64,000 bases of DNA, from positions 1-64,000 of the forward strand of contig NZ_JXMU01000005.1 of NCBI RefSeq assembly GCF_001293565.1, in the 5' to 3' direction. This document shows, piece by piece, positions 7,591-16,543 of the stretch; within the stretch, counting starts at the first letter, position 1, and every line of letters starts with the position of its first letter. The notes under the pieces were generated by a model, which was given only the letters and a program-made list of their open reading frames with translations, made no database searches and had not been told where the DNA came from. Source of the DNA: Ahrensia marina. GTDB lineage: Bacteria; Pseudomonadota; Alphaproteobacteria; Rhizobiales; Rhizobiaceae. A program made the translations under genes and the position numbers.

Positions 7591-10040
7591 TCGGCAGCCT
7601 CCAGTGACAAGGTCGCCATTGGCTTGAACTCATGCTTATCCTTGCCGGAAACTCTTTCGCTCCAAGGGTCGACTTGGGCAAACTTTTGACTGAAAACAAA
7701 GCGCTCGTAATACGCTTTTCGCTTTTCTTCATCGTCCATGATCTGACGCCGGATTTCATCAAAACCGACACGCTTTGCCCATTTGTAAATGCGTTCCAGA
7801 TACCATCCCTGCTCACGGTACATCTGCGCCAACGCGACGACATGCTCTATGACCGCCTCTTCCGTTTTCACATTGCCAAGGATTTCAGTGCCTTTGATAT
7901 CAAGACCGGCAGCACCGGCAAAATGAATTTCATAACCGCTGTCGACACAGATAACGCCGATATCCTTGCACGTTGCTTCAGCACAATTTCGCGGACAACC
8001 TGAAACCGCGAGCTTTAGCTTTGCAGGTGTCCAGGAGCCCCACATGAATTTTTCGAGCTTGATACCAAGGCCCGTTGAATCCTGCGTTCCAAAACGGCAC
8101 CAATCCGATCCAACGCAGGTTTTAACCGTACGCAGCCCCTTGGCATATGCCTGACCCGATACGAAGCCGGCCTTTCCCAAATCTTCCCATACCGCGGGCA
8201 GATCTTCCTTCTTGATGCCAAGCATATCGATGCGCTGCCCGCCTGTGCATTTGACCGCCGGAATTTGAAATTTATCGACAACATCAGCGATCGCACGCAA
8301 CTCGGTGGAGTTGGTCATTCCGCCCCACATGCGCGGCACAACTGAATATGTGCCATCTTTTTGGATGTTGGCATGGACGCGCTCGTTGATGAAGCGAGAC
8401 TGGTAGTCATCGGCATATTCATCCGGCCAGTCACAAACCAGATAATAGTTGAGTGCCGGTCGACATTTGCTGCATCCGCAGGATGTTTTCCATTCAAGCT
8501 CTTGCATCACTTCGGGAATGGTTTTCAGTTCTTTTGCCTTTATCAGGCGGCGCACATCTGAATGACCCAAATCCGCGCAGCCACATATGGCGGATACAGC
8601 TGACGGATTATAAGCATCGCCCAATGTTAAACCGAGTAATTGCTCGACCAATCCTGTGCAGGTACCACACGAAGCCGATGCTTTTGTGTGCGCACGCACA
8701 TCATCAAGATTTGTCAGCCCTTTTGAAGAAATCGCACTTGTAATCGTGCCTTTGCAAATGCCGTTACAACCGCAGATTTCCGCATCATCTGGTAAGGCTG
8801 CAACGGCCGCCGAGGGGTCCAGCGCTGCCCCTCCCTGATAGGCTTGGCCGAAGATCAAGGTTTCACGAAGTTCAGAAACATCGCTACCCTTTTTGAGCAT
8901 GTCATAATACCACGCACCATCACCGGTATCGCCATAAAGCACGACGCCGATTATTTTGTCGTCTTTAAGTACAAGCCTTTTGTAGATGCCCGCATTTGCA
9001 TCACGCAGTACGATTTCTTCGCGGTCATCTGCCTCTGCAAAATCACCGACAGAATAAAGATCGATACCGGTTACTTTAAGCTTTGTTGCGGTTGAGGTTT
9101 CGACAAAATTCTTGCCGCCACCATTTGCGAGGTGACCTGCCGCAACTTCAGCCATCTGATAAAGCGGCGCAACGAGCCCGTAGACATTGCCATTAATCTC
9201 AGCACATTCGCCGACGGCAAAGATATCGGGATCACTTGTCTGCATGCTGTCAGAGACGACAATACCCCGGTTAACGGATAGCCCTGCCTCTTTGGCCAGC
9301 GCGCCATTCGGCCTGATACCGACGGCCATAACCACCAGCGTCGCCGGGATGACCGTGCCGTCTTCAAGCTCGATGCTCTCAACCCGCGTGTCGCCCGTAA
9401 TGCGCTTGGTACTTGCACTTGTTATTACTTTTATTCCGCGTTCTTCAAAGGCGCGCTCAAGCAAGTAACCGGCCGCAGGATCAAGTTGCCGCTCCATCAA
9501 ATTGGGCATCAAATGGATGACTGTGACATCCATGCCTCTTTCCTTGAGACCGGCTGCCGCTTCAAGTCCAAGCAAACCACCGCCGATCACAACCGCTTTG
9601 CCACGCGATTGGGCTGCAAGCAACATTGCATCCACATCATCAAGATCGCGGTAAGTCAAAACACCGGGAAGATCATGACCGGGCACAGGAATTATGAAAG
9701 GCGCGGAGCCAGTCGCTATTACCAGCTTGTCATATTCGGCAATCTCGCCATGTTCGGAAGTGACGGTTTTTGCCTTGCGGTCAATCCCGACAACTTTATG
9801 CCCTTTATAGAGCATCACGCCATGCTCGATATACCAGCCATCGCCATGGATAATAATGTCTTCAAAACTCTTTTCACCCGATAGGACCGGCGAGAGCATG
9901 ATGCGGTCATAATTTACGCGTGGCTCAGCGTTAAAAATGGTGACATCATAGGCATCCGGTGCCTTTTCGAACAAATGTTCGAGCATCCGGCCCGGTGCCA
10001 TACCATTACCAATAACGACCAGTTTTTGTTTCTCTGTCAT
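7587..10040 (-). CDS. nirB: Nitrite reductase (NAD(P)H) large subunit
   Basis: This 817-residue soluble enzyme reduces nitrite to ammonium. Domains in order: FAD/NAD(P)H pyridine nucleotide-disulphide oxidoreductase (1-about 310; LVVIGNGMAPGR, later VVIGGGLLGLEAA), a rubredoxin-reductase C-terminal-like part, two BFD-type [2Fe-2S] modules (CGCNGICKGTI with CGTCTG, and ICGCADLGH with CGCSKC), then the ferredoxin half-domain and the siroheme/[4Fe-4S] domain (TCVGSDWCRFG and SGCPRNCAEA). All siroheme-cluster cysteines are present. Full family length. It lies 4 bases downstream of nrtC. Confidence 0.96.
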   Translation of the reverse strand: MTEKQKLVVIGNGMAPGRMLEHLFEKAPDAYDVTIFNAEPRVNYDRIMLSPVLSGEKSFEDIIIHGDGWYIEHGVMLYKGHKVVGIDRKAKTVTSEHGEIAEYDKLVIATGSAPFIIPVPGHDLPGVLTYRDLDDVDAMLLAAQSRGKAVVIGGGLLGLEAAAGLKERGMDVTVIHLMPNLMERQLDPAAGYLLERAFEERGIKVITSASTKRITGDTRVESIELEDGTVIPATLVVMAVGIRPNGALAKEAGLSVNRGIVVSDSMQTSDPDIFAVGECAEINGNVYGLVAPLYQMAEVAAGHLANGGGKNFVETSTATKLKVTGIDLYSVGDFAEADDREEIVLRDANAGIYKRLVLKDDKIIGVVLYGDTGDGAWYYDMLKKGSDVSELRETLIFGQAYQGGAALDPSAAVAALPDDAEICGCNGICKGTITSAISSKGLTNLDDVRAHTKASASCGTCTGLVEQLLGLTLGDAYNPSAVSAICGCADLGHSDVRRLIKAKELKTIPEVMQELEWKTSCGCSKCRPALNYYLVCDWPDEYADDYQSRFINERVHANIQKDGTYSVVPRMWGGMTNSTELRAIADVVDKFQIPAVKCTGGQRIDMLGIKKEDLPAVWEDLGKAGFVSGQAYAKGLRTVKTCVGSDWCRFGTQDSTGLGIKLEKFMWGSWTPAKLKLAVSGCPRNCAEATCKDIGVICVDSGYEIHFAGAAGLDIKGTEILGNVKTEEAVIEHVVALAQMYREQGWYLERIYKWAKRVGFDEIRRQIMDDEEKRKAYYERFVFSQKFAQVDPWSERVSGKDKHEFKPMATLSLEAAE

Positions 10041-10044
10041 GATT

Positions 10045-11805
10045 TCACTCCGCTGCCGTCAATTGCGCTGATGATTTCTTTTGGCGTGCTATGCGCTCAG
10101 CGCTTTTTTCCGATATGGATTTCAACTGATCCTGGCTCGGGTTTGCACCGCCCTCATAAGCTTCCAAGAACTCGAGAAGCTCTTCGCGATAGGCGTAATA
10201 GTCCGGATGTTTGAGCAAGGCTTTGCGCGAACGCGGACGCTCTAAATCCACAGTCATGATATTGCCGATTTTTGCATTCGGACCGTTGGACATCATCACC
10301 ACACGGTCTGCTAGCAAGATTGCTTCATCAACATCATGGGTCACGCAAATTGCTGTGACCTGTGTACGTTTCCAAACGTCCATCAACACATCTTGAAGCT
10401 CCCAGCGGGTAAGACTGTCGAGCATACCGAATGGCTCATCCAGCAGGAGTAATTTGGGTGAAAGGGCGAAGGCACGTGCAATACCGACCCGTTGCTTCAT
10501 ACCGTTTGATAAATCAGAAGCAGAGCGGTGCATCGAATCGATCAAGCCAACGCGCTGAAGATAATATTCAACGACATCATTACGCTCGGCTTTACTCGCG
10601 TTGGGATATACACGGTCAGCGCCAAGTGCGACATTCTCATAAGCCGTGAGCCACGGCATCAATGAAGGTGCCTGAAAAACCACCGCGCGATCCGGTCCTG
10701 CCTCGGTAATGTGATGGCCATCAAGAATGATGGCGCCTTCAGTGATCGGATTAAGCCCTGCCGCCATGGAAAGCACCGTGGACTTGCCACAACCCGAGTG
10801 GCCGATCAGTGTTGTGAACTCGCCCTTCTTCATCGACATTTCAAAGCCGTCGACCACGGTCAACGGCCCTTTGGGTGTCGGATAGACCTTTTTCAGCTGG
10901 CTGAATTCCAGAAACCGCTCTTCGCGAACGCTTTTAGAAGCATCAGCATAAGTTGAAGGCAATTGGTCCTTATCTTTAGAAATCGGCACAACGTTGGGTA
11001 GATTGATCTGGCGCTCTGAGTCGGCATTGCGCGCTGAGCCAACCTCCATGAGATAGCTGGTCACCTCTGCCCTTAACCCGATAAAGTCATCATTCGAGTT
11101 CATGTCTGCGCGGTCACGCGGGCGCGGAATATCAACTGTGAAGTCCGGGCCAAGCGTTGCCTTGGGAGCAGGTGTGAGCGGAATGATCCTGTCAGCAAGA
11201 AGGATAGCTTCATCCACATCATTGGTGATGAGAATGATTGTCTTTTTCTCTTTCTGGCAAATATCGGCAAACTCGTCCTGAAGCTTTGCACGCGTTAATG
11301 CGTCGAGCGCAGAAAGCGGTTCATCAAGTAAAAGTACCTCCGGTTGCATAGCCAATGCACGGGCAACAGCCACGCGCTGGCGCATGCCGCCGGAAAGTTC
11401 CGAAGGTTTGCGGTCTGCCGCATGGCTCAAGCCAACCATGTCGATATATTTATCAACAATGGCTTTGCGTTCGGTTCTGGATTTTTTGCCAAATACGCTG
11501 TCCACCGCGAGGCCGACATTTCCAGCCACTGTCATCCAAGGCATGAGCGAGTAGGATTGAAAGACAACACCACGTTCAGCGCCCGGTCCATCAATCTCGG
11601 CACCCTTGAAAATGACACCGCCCGAATCCGGCTTGATTAGTCCTGCCAAAGCAGAGATGAGCGTTGTTTTGCCTGAGCCGGAAAATCCGACAATAGCGAT
11701 AAACTCGCCTTCATTGACTTTGAGATTTATATTGCTCAGCACCTCGGTGAGATTTTCACCCTCACCGTAAGATTTCGACATTGCCGATATTTCTAGAAAA
11801 CTCAT
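10045..11805 (-). CDS. nrtC: Nitrate ABC transporter, double ATP-binding protein
   Basis: This 586-residue protein contains two complete ABC domains joined by a linker of about 40 residues. The first has Walker A GFSGSGKTT, signature LSGGMRQR and Walker B LLLDEP. The second has GHSGCGKST, signature LSNGMKQR and LLLDEP. Both belong to the nitrate/sulfonate/taurine class. Cyanobacteria encode these as NrtC and NrtD, and NrtC carries a solute-binding-like tail; here two ATPase units are fused and there is no such tail. The second signature has Asn for the usual first Gly, a mild deviation. It energises NrtB and probably forms the cytoplasmic pair in a single chain. Confidence 0.9.
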   Translation of the reverse strand: MSFLEISAMSKSYGEGENLTEVLSNINLKVNEGEFIAIVGFSGSGKTTLISALAGLIKPDSGGVIFKGAEIDGPGAERGVVFQSYSLMPWMTVAGNVGLAVDSVFGKKSRTERKAIVDKYIDMVGLSHAADRKPSELSGGMRQRVAVARALAMQPEVLLLDEPLSALDALTRAKLQDEFADICQKEKKTIILITNDVDEAILLADRIIPLTPAPKATLGPDFTVDIPRPRDRADMNSNDDFIGLRAEVTSYLMEVGSARNADSERQINLPNVVPISKDKDQLPSTYADASKSVREERFLEFSQLKKVYPTPKGPLTVVDGFEMSMKKGEFTTLIGHSGCGKSTVLSMAAGLNPITEGAIILDGHHITEAGPDRAVVFQAPSLMPWLTAYENVALGADRVYPNASKAERNDVVEYYLQRVGLIDSMHRSASDLSNGMKQRVGIARAFALSPKLLLLDEPFGMLDSLTRWELQDVLMDVWKRTQVTAICVTHDVDEAILLADRVVMMSNGPNAKIGNIMTVDLERPRSRKALLKHPDYYAYREELLEFLEAYEGGANPSQDQLKSISEKSAERIARQKKSSAQLTAAE

Positions 11806-11813
11806 TTCAATTC

Positions 11814-12881
11814 CTACCGGTTTGACGAAAATGTAAAGGCGCGCTGGAGAGCAAACATCAGCCGGTCAAGCATGAAGCCAATGATGCCAATGGTTAGAAC
11901 CGCGACCATGATTTTCGCCAGTGATTGGGACGAGCCGTTTTGAAATTCATCCCACACGAATTTGCCAAGGCCGGGGTTTTGCGCCAGCATTTCAGCGGCG
12001 ATCAACACCATCCAGCCCACACCCAAAGACAAACGCAGTCCTGTGAAAATTAGCGGCAGGGAAGACGGCAATACGACTTGAGTGATCGTTTTGCTGGTCG
12101 GCAATTGCAGAACACGGCCCACATTCATTAAATCCTTATCCACCGAAGCCACGCCCAATGCCGTATTAATCAAGGTAGGCCACATCGAACAAAGCGTTAC
12201 GGTTACGGCTGAAACCAAAAGCGATTTCGGCATCCAGTCGTATGGGTCGGCATAGACCGCGGAAATGATCATGGTGACAATCGGCAACCATGCGAGCGGT
12301 GATACCGGTTTGAATATCTGGACAAGCGGGTTGATTGCGCCGTTGAAACTACGCGACAGGCCAGACGCAATACCAAGCGGTACCGCAACCACTGTCGCGA
12401 TTAAAAAACCCAGACCGACAGTGAAGAGAGATGTAACAATTTGATCGAAAAATGTGGGCTTACCGGTATAATCGCGATACTTCGGCTGCTTTCCATCTGC
12501 AACACGCTTTTCATTGCGCTGATCCTGACGCTCGTAAAATGCATCAGCTTTTTCCCTCTCGCGGATATGATCATCAATCAGATTACCGGCTTGCTCCCAG
12601 ACTTGAACCGGGCCCGGCACGGCCCCAAGCGAGGTTTGTACTTTTGGCGCAAGCACACCCCACGCAAGCAGGAAGGCAAGTATACCCAAGAGCGGAATCA
12701 GCAGAACACGTTTCAACTCGCCAAGTTGTTCACGCGGATTATCGCCTGCAAGCATACGTAAGATTGGCGTCACCCAAGAAAAACCCAGAGCATCCAGCCA
12801 GCCGCTGGCTTTCGTAATAATTGAAAATATCTTCTCACGGCTCTTTGCGGCGGCCGGTATTGTGTTGGTGACATTTACCAT
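11814..12881 (-). CDS. nrtB: Nitrate ABC transporter permease
   Basis: This 355-residue inner-membrane permease belongs to the BPD/CmpB-NrtB family. One hydrophobic segment occurs near 55-75, followed by a soluble insert of about 70 residues rich in charged residues, then the five-helix permease core with the EAA loop near VGRVLQLPTSKTI and VVLPSSLPLIFTGLRL. It lies 8 bases upstream of nrtC and downstream of nrtA. The start at 12881 gives a cytoplasmic N terminus of normal length. Confidence 0.93.
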   Translation of the reverse strand: MVNVTNTIPAAAKSREKIFSIITKASGWLDALGFSWVTPILRMLAGDNPREQLGELKRVLLIPLLGILAFLLAWGVLAPKVQTSLGAVPGPVQVWEQAGNLIDDHIREREKADAFYERQDQRNEKRVADGKQPKYRDYTGKPTFFDQIVTSLFTVGLGFLIATVVAVPLGIASGLSRSFNGAINPLVQIFKPVSPLAWLPIVTMIISAVYADPYDWMPKSLLVSAVTVTLCSMWPTLINTALGVASVDKDLMNVGRVLQLPTSKTITQVVLPSSLPLIFTGLRLSLGVGWMVLIAAEMLAQNPGLGKFVWDEFQNGSSQSLAKIMVAVLTIGIIGFMLDRLMFALQRAFTFSSNR

Positions 12882-12937
12882 GTCGTCAGATCCTTTGATC
12901 TTAAAATCATTTGTTATCAGGGCGCGATAAAGTGGTC

Positions 12938-14314
12938 TCAGCCGGCGACATCGTCGCCTTTCAGGCCAATGGTAAGAGAGTTGATGTACTCGTTTGGCTT
13001 TTTGCCGTCGTAGGGAATGCCATCGATGATATCTTCAACCGGGGTCGGGGCTCTGTAGCCATCGCTTTCCCATGGAAAATCAGCTTCTGCGACATGACCC
13101 TCATCGACCAACATGCGCGCTGCTTTCAGATATATATCCGGCAGGTAGACTGACTTGGCGGTTTCATCGAACCAGGCATCGTCTTTGGCTTCGGTGATTT
13201 GTCCCCAGCGGCGCATTTGCGTCAAATACCAGACCGCATCCGAGTAATATGGGTAGGTCGCGTAATAGCGATAAAAGACATTGAAGTCAGGTGCGGCGCG
13301 CTTATCGCCTTTCTCAAATTCAAATGTGCCGCTCATTGAATTGGCAATAACTTCTTCGTCAGCGCCCACATATTCAGACCGCGCTAATATTTCGACGGCT
13401 TCTGCCCGATTGGCATTGTCGTTTTCATCAAGCCATTTGGCCGCGCGAATAAGGGCTTTGGTCAGTGCCAGCGTGGTGTTGGGATTTTCTTCGGCAAATT
13501 CCTTGGTCAGACCGAAAACTTTTTCCGGATTGTTTTTCCACATGTCGTAGTCAGTGATGACCGGTACACCAATGCCTTTAAATACAGCGGCCTGATTCCA
13601 AGGCTCACCAACGCTGTAGCCAAGAATAGTACCGGCTTCCATTGTCGAAGGCATTTGCGGCGGTGGTGTTACAGATAATAGTACATCCGCATTGATCTGG
13701 CCGGAGACATCACTTTCAGAATAAAACCCCGGATGCAGACCGCCCGCAGCGAGCCAATAGCGAATTTCGTAATTATGTGTCGACACCGGGAAAACCATTC
13801 CCATATTGAACGGCTTACCTTCATTTTTAAACTGTTCAACAACTGGCTTGAGTGTTTCTGCGGAAATGGGATGGATTGGTTTTCCGTCAGCATCGGTTGG
13901 GATATTGGGCTTCATCATGGCCCATATGTCATTGGATACAGTGATGGCGTTTCCATTCAAATCCATCGAAAATGGCGTGACGATATGTGCTTTTGTACCG
14001 AATCCGATTGTGGCGGCTATAGGCTGTCCGGCAAGCATGTGGGCGCCGTCAAGTTCTCCTGTGATCACACGGTCCAGCAATACTTTCCAGTTGGCTTGCG
14101 GCTCGAGCGTTACGAAGAGACCTTCATCTTCGAAGTAATTTTTTTCATAAGCGATCGCCAATGGTGCCATATCGGTCAGCTTGATAAAGCCGAGCGTTAA
14201 TTCATCTTTTTCTACATCCAGCATTTCAGCCATTGCAGGCGAGAGGAATGTCGATGCGGCTAGAGCCACGACACCCCATGTCAAAGCTGAGCGGTTGATG
14301 AAACGAGTTGTCAT
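12938..14314 (-). CDS. nrtA: Nitrate ABC transporter substrate-binding protein
   Basis: This 458-residue precursor has a signal peptide ending near LSPAMAEM and then an NMT1/NrtA-type periplasmic binding fold ([44 protein letters not shown]). It captures nitrate, possibly nitrite. ATG 14314 is chosen because AGGAGA stands 9 bases upstream and the signal peptide starts there. An in-frame ATG at 14467 lies on the sigma-54 promoter and upstream of the leader terminator, so it cannot be the real start. It is the first gene of the nrtABC-nirBD-nasA-cysG operon and is controlled by the leader upstream. Confidence 0.95.
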   Translation of the reverse strand: MTTRFINRSALTWGVVALAASTFLSPAMAEMLDVEKDELTLGFIKLTDMAPLAIAYEKNYFEDEGLFVTLEPQANWKVLLDRVITGELDGAHMLAGQPIAATIGFGTKAHIVTPFSMDLNGNAITVSNDIWAMMKPNIPTDADGKPIHPISAETLKPVVEQFKNEGKPFNMGMVFPVSTHNYEIRYWLAAGGLHPGFYSESDVSGQINADVLLSVTPPPQMPSTMEAGTILGYSVGEPWNQAAVFKGIGVPVITDYDMWKNNPEKVFGLTKEFAEENPNTTLALTKALIRAAKWLDENDNANRAEAVEILARSEYVGADEEVIANSMSGTFEFEKGDKRAAPDFNVFYRYYATYPYYSDAVWYLTQMRRWGQITEAKDDAWFDETAKSVYLPDIYLKAARMLVDEGHVAEADFPWESDGYRAPTPVEDIIDGIPYDGKKPNEYINSLTIGLKGDDVAG

Positions 14315-14456
14315 TTTCCTGTCTCCTGGTTGCGGAAATTCCGCATAAAAAAACCGCCAAGCCAAAGTGTTCGCGGGAGGATGCGAAACTTTGATTTGGC
14401 GGCGTTGCCTATAAATGGTCCCCTCATTGGAACCGAAAAATAGCCGTTTGAAGCTA
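14315..14456 (-). promoter_or_regulatory. NasT-responsive antitermination leader of the nrtA operon
   Basis: The 5' leader holds three stem-loops in transcript order. P1 is UAGCU/GGCUA at 14456-14441. P2 is GGUUCC/GGGACC with hexaloop AAUGAG at 14434-14417. A long intrinsic terminator follows at 14402-14347. The P2 loop has A at position 1 and G at position 4, the signature of RNA bound by ANTAR proteins. The P1 loop (UCAAAC) does not fit that rule as read. By analogy with NasR/NasT systems, NasT binds P1-P2 and prevents the terminator when nitrate frees it from NasS. The structures are seen; the mechanism is inferred from the family. Confidence 0.8.
14347..14402 (-). terminator. Intrinsic terminator within the nrtA leader
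   Basis: On the minus strand CCGCCAAATCAAAGTTTCGC (14402-14383) pairs, with few mismatches, with a 3' arm ending GGCTTGGCGG at 14354. The loop is ATCCTCCC and the stem is followed directly by TTTTTTT (14353-14347). The position 33 bases before the nrtA start codon makes it an attenuator and not an end-of-gene terminator. Confidence 0.85.
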
Positions 14457-14466
14457 GTTACTGTCA

Positions 14467-14482
14467 TGCATAGGGCGTGCCA
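14467..14482 (-). promoter_or_regulatory. Sigma-54 promoter of the nitrate operon
   Basis: The minus strand reads TGGCACGCCCTATGCA, with the GG and GC doublets 10 bases apart as in the -24/-12 consensus TGGCACG-N4-TTGCA. A start about 12 bases after the GC falls near 14456, exactly at the base of leader hairpin P1. This links the operon to nitrogen limitation through NtrC and RpoN, neither of which is encoded here. Confidence 0.75.
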
Positions 14483-14569
14483 GTTTTTGGAGTTTTAAAA
14501 AGTGTATTACTTTTCAATAGGTTATAAAAATTCGCTTCTAAGCGCACATATAAACGCTGAACAGGAATT

Positions 14570-14636
14570 GTGCACTGCGACAGTATTTTATGCCTGTTAA
14601 ATGTGCACTGCGGTACGATGCCTTATTTTTGTGCAC
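14570..14636. promoter_or_regulatory. Three GTGCAC sites, possible NtrC enhancer half-sites
   Basis: GTGCAC occurs at 14570-14575, 14603-14608 and 14631-14636, the first two within the shared string TGTGCACTGCG. They lie about 90-160 bases upstream of the -24/-12 promoter, a usual distance for NtrC enhancers, and contain the TGCAC half of the NtrC consensus (TGCAC-N7-GTGCA). None is a full consensus dyad. The third lies inside the 3' end of nasS. Confidence 0.4.
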
Positions 14637-15831
14637 TTATGTATACTTCAATTTCATCAGGATCAAAAACTTTACGATCAAAGAAACCGTCAGGCCCAAG
14701 AAACAGCGTGCGGGCCGACACACCAACGGCGGTCATTTCTGCCAGAGCACCCTCGACTTTCGAATTGGCGGTGGGCACTGCCGCGCCTGACGCCGACAAG
14801 CTTTCGCGGTAGATATCCGGCCTAAAGCTCTCAGCCGCAATCTTGATGTTTCCGGCTTCATGGACGACATGTCCCCAACGCACCATCTGCGTGTAAAGCC
14901 AAAGCGCATGGCTTTGCCATGGAAAGGTCGCTGCACGCGCGTAAGGTTCAAAAAATGGCAAATCATTTCCGAGCTTGGCACCTGAAAGGATACTGCCAGT
15001 CAAAGCCGGTTCAAGAAGCGTAACATCCTGGTTTAAATATTCGCGGCGCGCCAGGATTTCCGCGAGCACCGGACTGTTTTCAGCATCCGCACACCACTGA
15101 GCAGCGGCATAAAGAGAAGACAGAAGCCTGCCAACAACATCCCTATTTTCGCCAGCCCACGTCTCGCGCATCGCGAGCACTTTTTCGGGGCTGGATGACC
15201 ATATAGCCGCTTTGACGGTCACAATCTTTGCCACATTTCTTGCAACAGCAACGCTGTTCCAAGGTTCGCCAACGCAATAGCCGTCGACTTGTCCAGCAGC
15301 CAAAGCGTCCGCCATCAGTTGCGGCGGCAACACCACAATATCAACATCAATATCCGGCCGAATACCGGACGCTGACAACCAATAGCGAAGTTCATAATTA
15401 TGAACGGAGAAAGGATGAACCACACCAAACTGAAGCCGTTTCCCCTGCACCCCTGCGCGCTCGTTAACGACTGCGCCCAAAGCGCTCCCGGCTGCTGCAG
15501 CGTCGGTAATTGAAAAAGCACCTGCCACGCGCATGGCATCAAAAACAGTATTGCTGACAGTGATAGCATTGCCCCCCAAGCCCAGTGCCATTGGCGCAAT
15601 CAGTTTTGCATCAAATGGCGTGAGCCCTAGGTTGGCGGCAAGCGGCATCGGCGCCAATGAATGGGCAATGTCGAACTGCCCGATTGAGAGCCGGTCGCGC
15701 ATATTCGCCCATGAACTCTCACGCACAAGATCAAGAGATATTCCTTCGGCTTCGGCAAAGCCCTGTTCTTTGGCGATGATTAAAATAGCGCAGTCTGTTA
15801 ACGGCATGAAGCCCGCAGTTAACTCAATCAT
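14623..15831 (-). CDS. nasS: Nitrate sensor NasS (NrtA-like, cytoplasmic)
   Basis: This 402-residue protein is homologous to NrtA (ELTAGFMPLTDCAILIIAKEQGF, YCVGEPWNSVAVARN) but has no signal peptide, so it stays in the cytoplasm. In the known NasS-NasT systems of Azotobacter, Paracoccus and Bradyrhizobium, NasS binds nitrate or nitrite and holds NasT inactive when ligand is absent. The start overlaps the nasT stop by 8 bases. It is transcribed toward the nrtA operon, which it regulates. Confidence 0.92.
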   Translation of the reverse strand: MIELTAGFMPLTDCAILIIAKEQGFAEAEGISLDLVRESSWANMRDRLSIGQFDIAHSLAPMPLAANLGLTPFDAKLIAPMALGLGGNAITVSNTVFDAMRVAGAFSITDAAAAGSALGAVVNERAGVQGKRLQFGVVHPFSVHNYELRYWLSASGIRPDIDVDIVVLPPQLMADALAAGQVDGYCVGEPWNSVAVARNVAKIVTVKAAIWSSSPEKVLAMRETWAGENRDVVGRLLSSLYAAAQWCADAENSPVLAEILARREYLNQDVTLLEPALTGSILSGAKLGNDLPFFEPYARAATFPWQSHALWLYTQMVRWGHVVHEAGNIKIAAESFRPDIYRESLSASGAAVPTANSKVEGALAEMTAVGVSARTLFLGPDGFFDRKVFDPDEIEVYISAQK

Positions 15832-16423
15832 CGAGCCCTCCTAACAGGCCTGCAGAAATGACGAGGTTTTCGGCAATCTCGACAATCTTGCGGTTCTGGT
15901 TCATCGCGGTCTTGCGCAGTAATTTATAGGCGGCATCTTCGTCCAGCCCTCGCGATTTCATAATAAGGCTTTTTGCCTGATCAATGGTCTTGCGCCCCTG
16001 CAAAGCACCGCGCGCCTCTTCGAGCTCCCGCTCAAGACGCGAATATGCGTTAAAACGGCTAATAGCCATATCGAGAATGTTCTTCACCCGCTCCTGACGC
16101 AGCCCGTCGACAACATAGGCAGAGACACCGGCATCAATTGCAGACTGCATTGTTTCCGCATCGGACTGGTCAACGAACATCGCTATGGGTCTTTTGACCG
16201 CGCGGGTAAGCTGGAAAATGTTTTCAAGCATATCCCTGTTTGGGTTTTCCAAATCTATGACAATGACATCCGGTTCCAATGCTGCAATTCTGGCGGCAAT
16301 TCCTTTAACGCTGTCAAAGATGGTCACTTTGCTGTGCCCTGCAGCCAGCAATCCCGCTTCAATGATTGAAGCGCGTTCGGCATTTTCATCAATGATCAGA
16401 ACAGATGGAAGGCGGTCAGACAT
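15824..16423 (-). CDS. nasT: ANTAR-domain antiterminator NasT
   Basis: This 199-residue protein has an N-terminal receiver-like domain (VLIIDENAERASII, then VIVIDLENP) and a C-terminal ANTAR RNA-binding domain (GRKTIDQAKSLIMKSRGLDEDAAYKLLRKTAMNQNRKIVEIAE). The receiver fold lacks the usual acidic pair, as in other NasT proteins, so control by NasS binding is more likely than by phosphorylation. The start MSDRLPS at 16423 is preferred to an ATG 36 bases upstream. Its target is the leader at 14315-14456. Confidence 0.93.
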   Translation of the reverse strand: MSDRLPSVLIIDENAERASIIEAGLLAAGHSKVTIFDSVKGIAARIAALEPDVIVIDLENPNRDMLENIFQLTRAVKRPIAMFVDQSDAETMQSAIDAGVSAYVVDGLRQERVKNILDMAISRFNAYSRLERELEEARGALQGRKTIDQAKSLIMKSRGLDEDAAYKLLRKTAMNQNRKIVEIAENLVISAGLLGGLDD

Positions 16424-16543
16424 GATCGCTATACTGCGCAATTTGAAAAAATTGTGCAATGCACAAATGCGATCTTTGTATCAGATAGTTATTTTGAAAA
16501 TCACAGAATCTGTATTCTTACGCCTGCGCACAAGGCTTCACTT

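Noticed and set aside
14315-14467. N-terminal extension of nrtA from ATG 14467
   Set aside because: That stretch contains the leader hairpins and terminator and starts on the sigma-54 promoter; the signal peptide and AGGAGA belong to ATG 14314.
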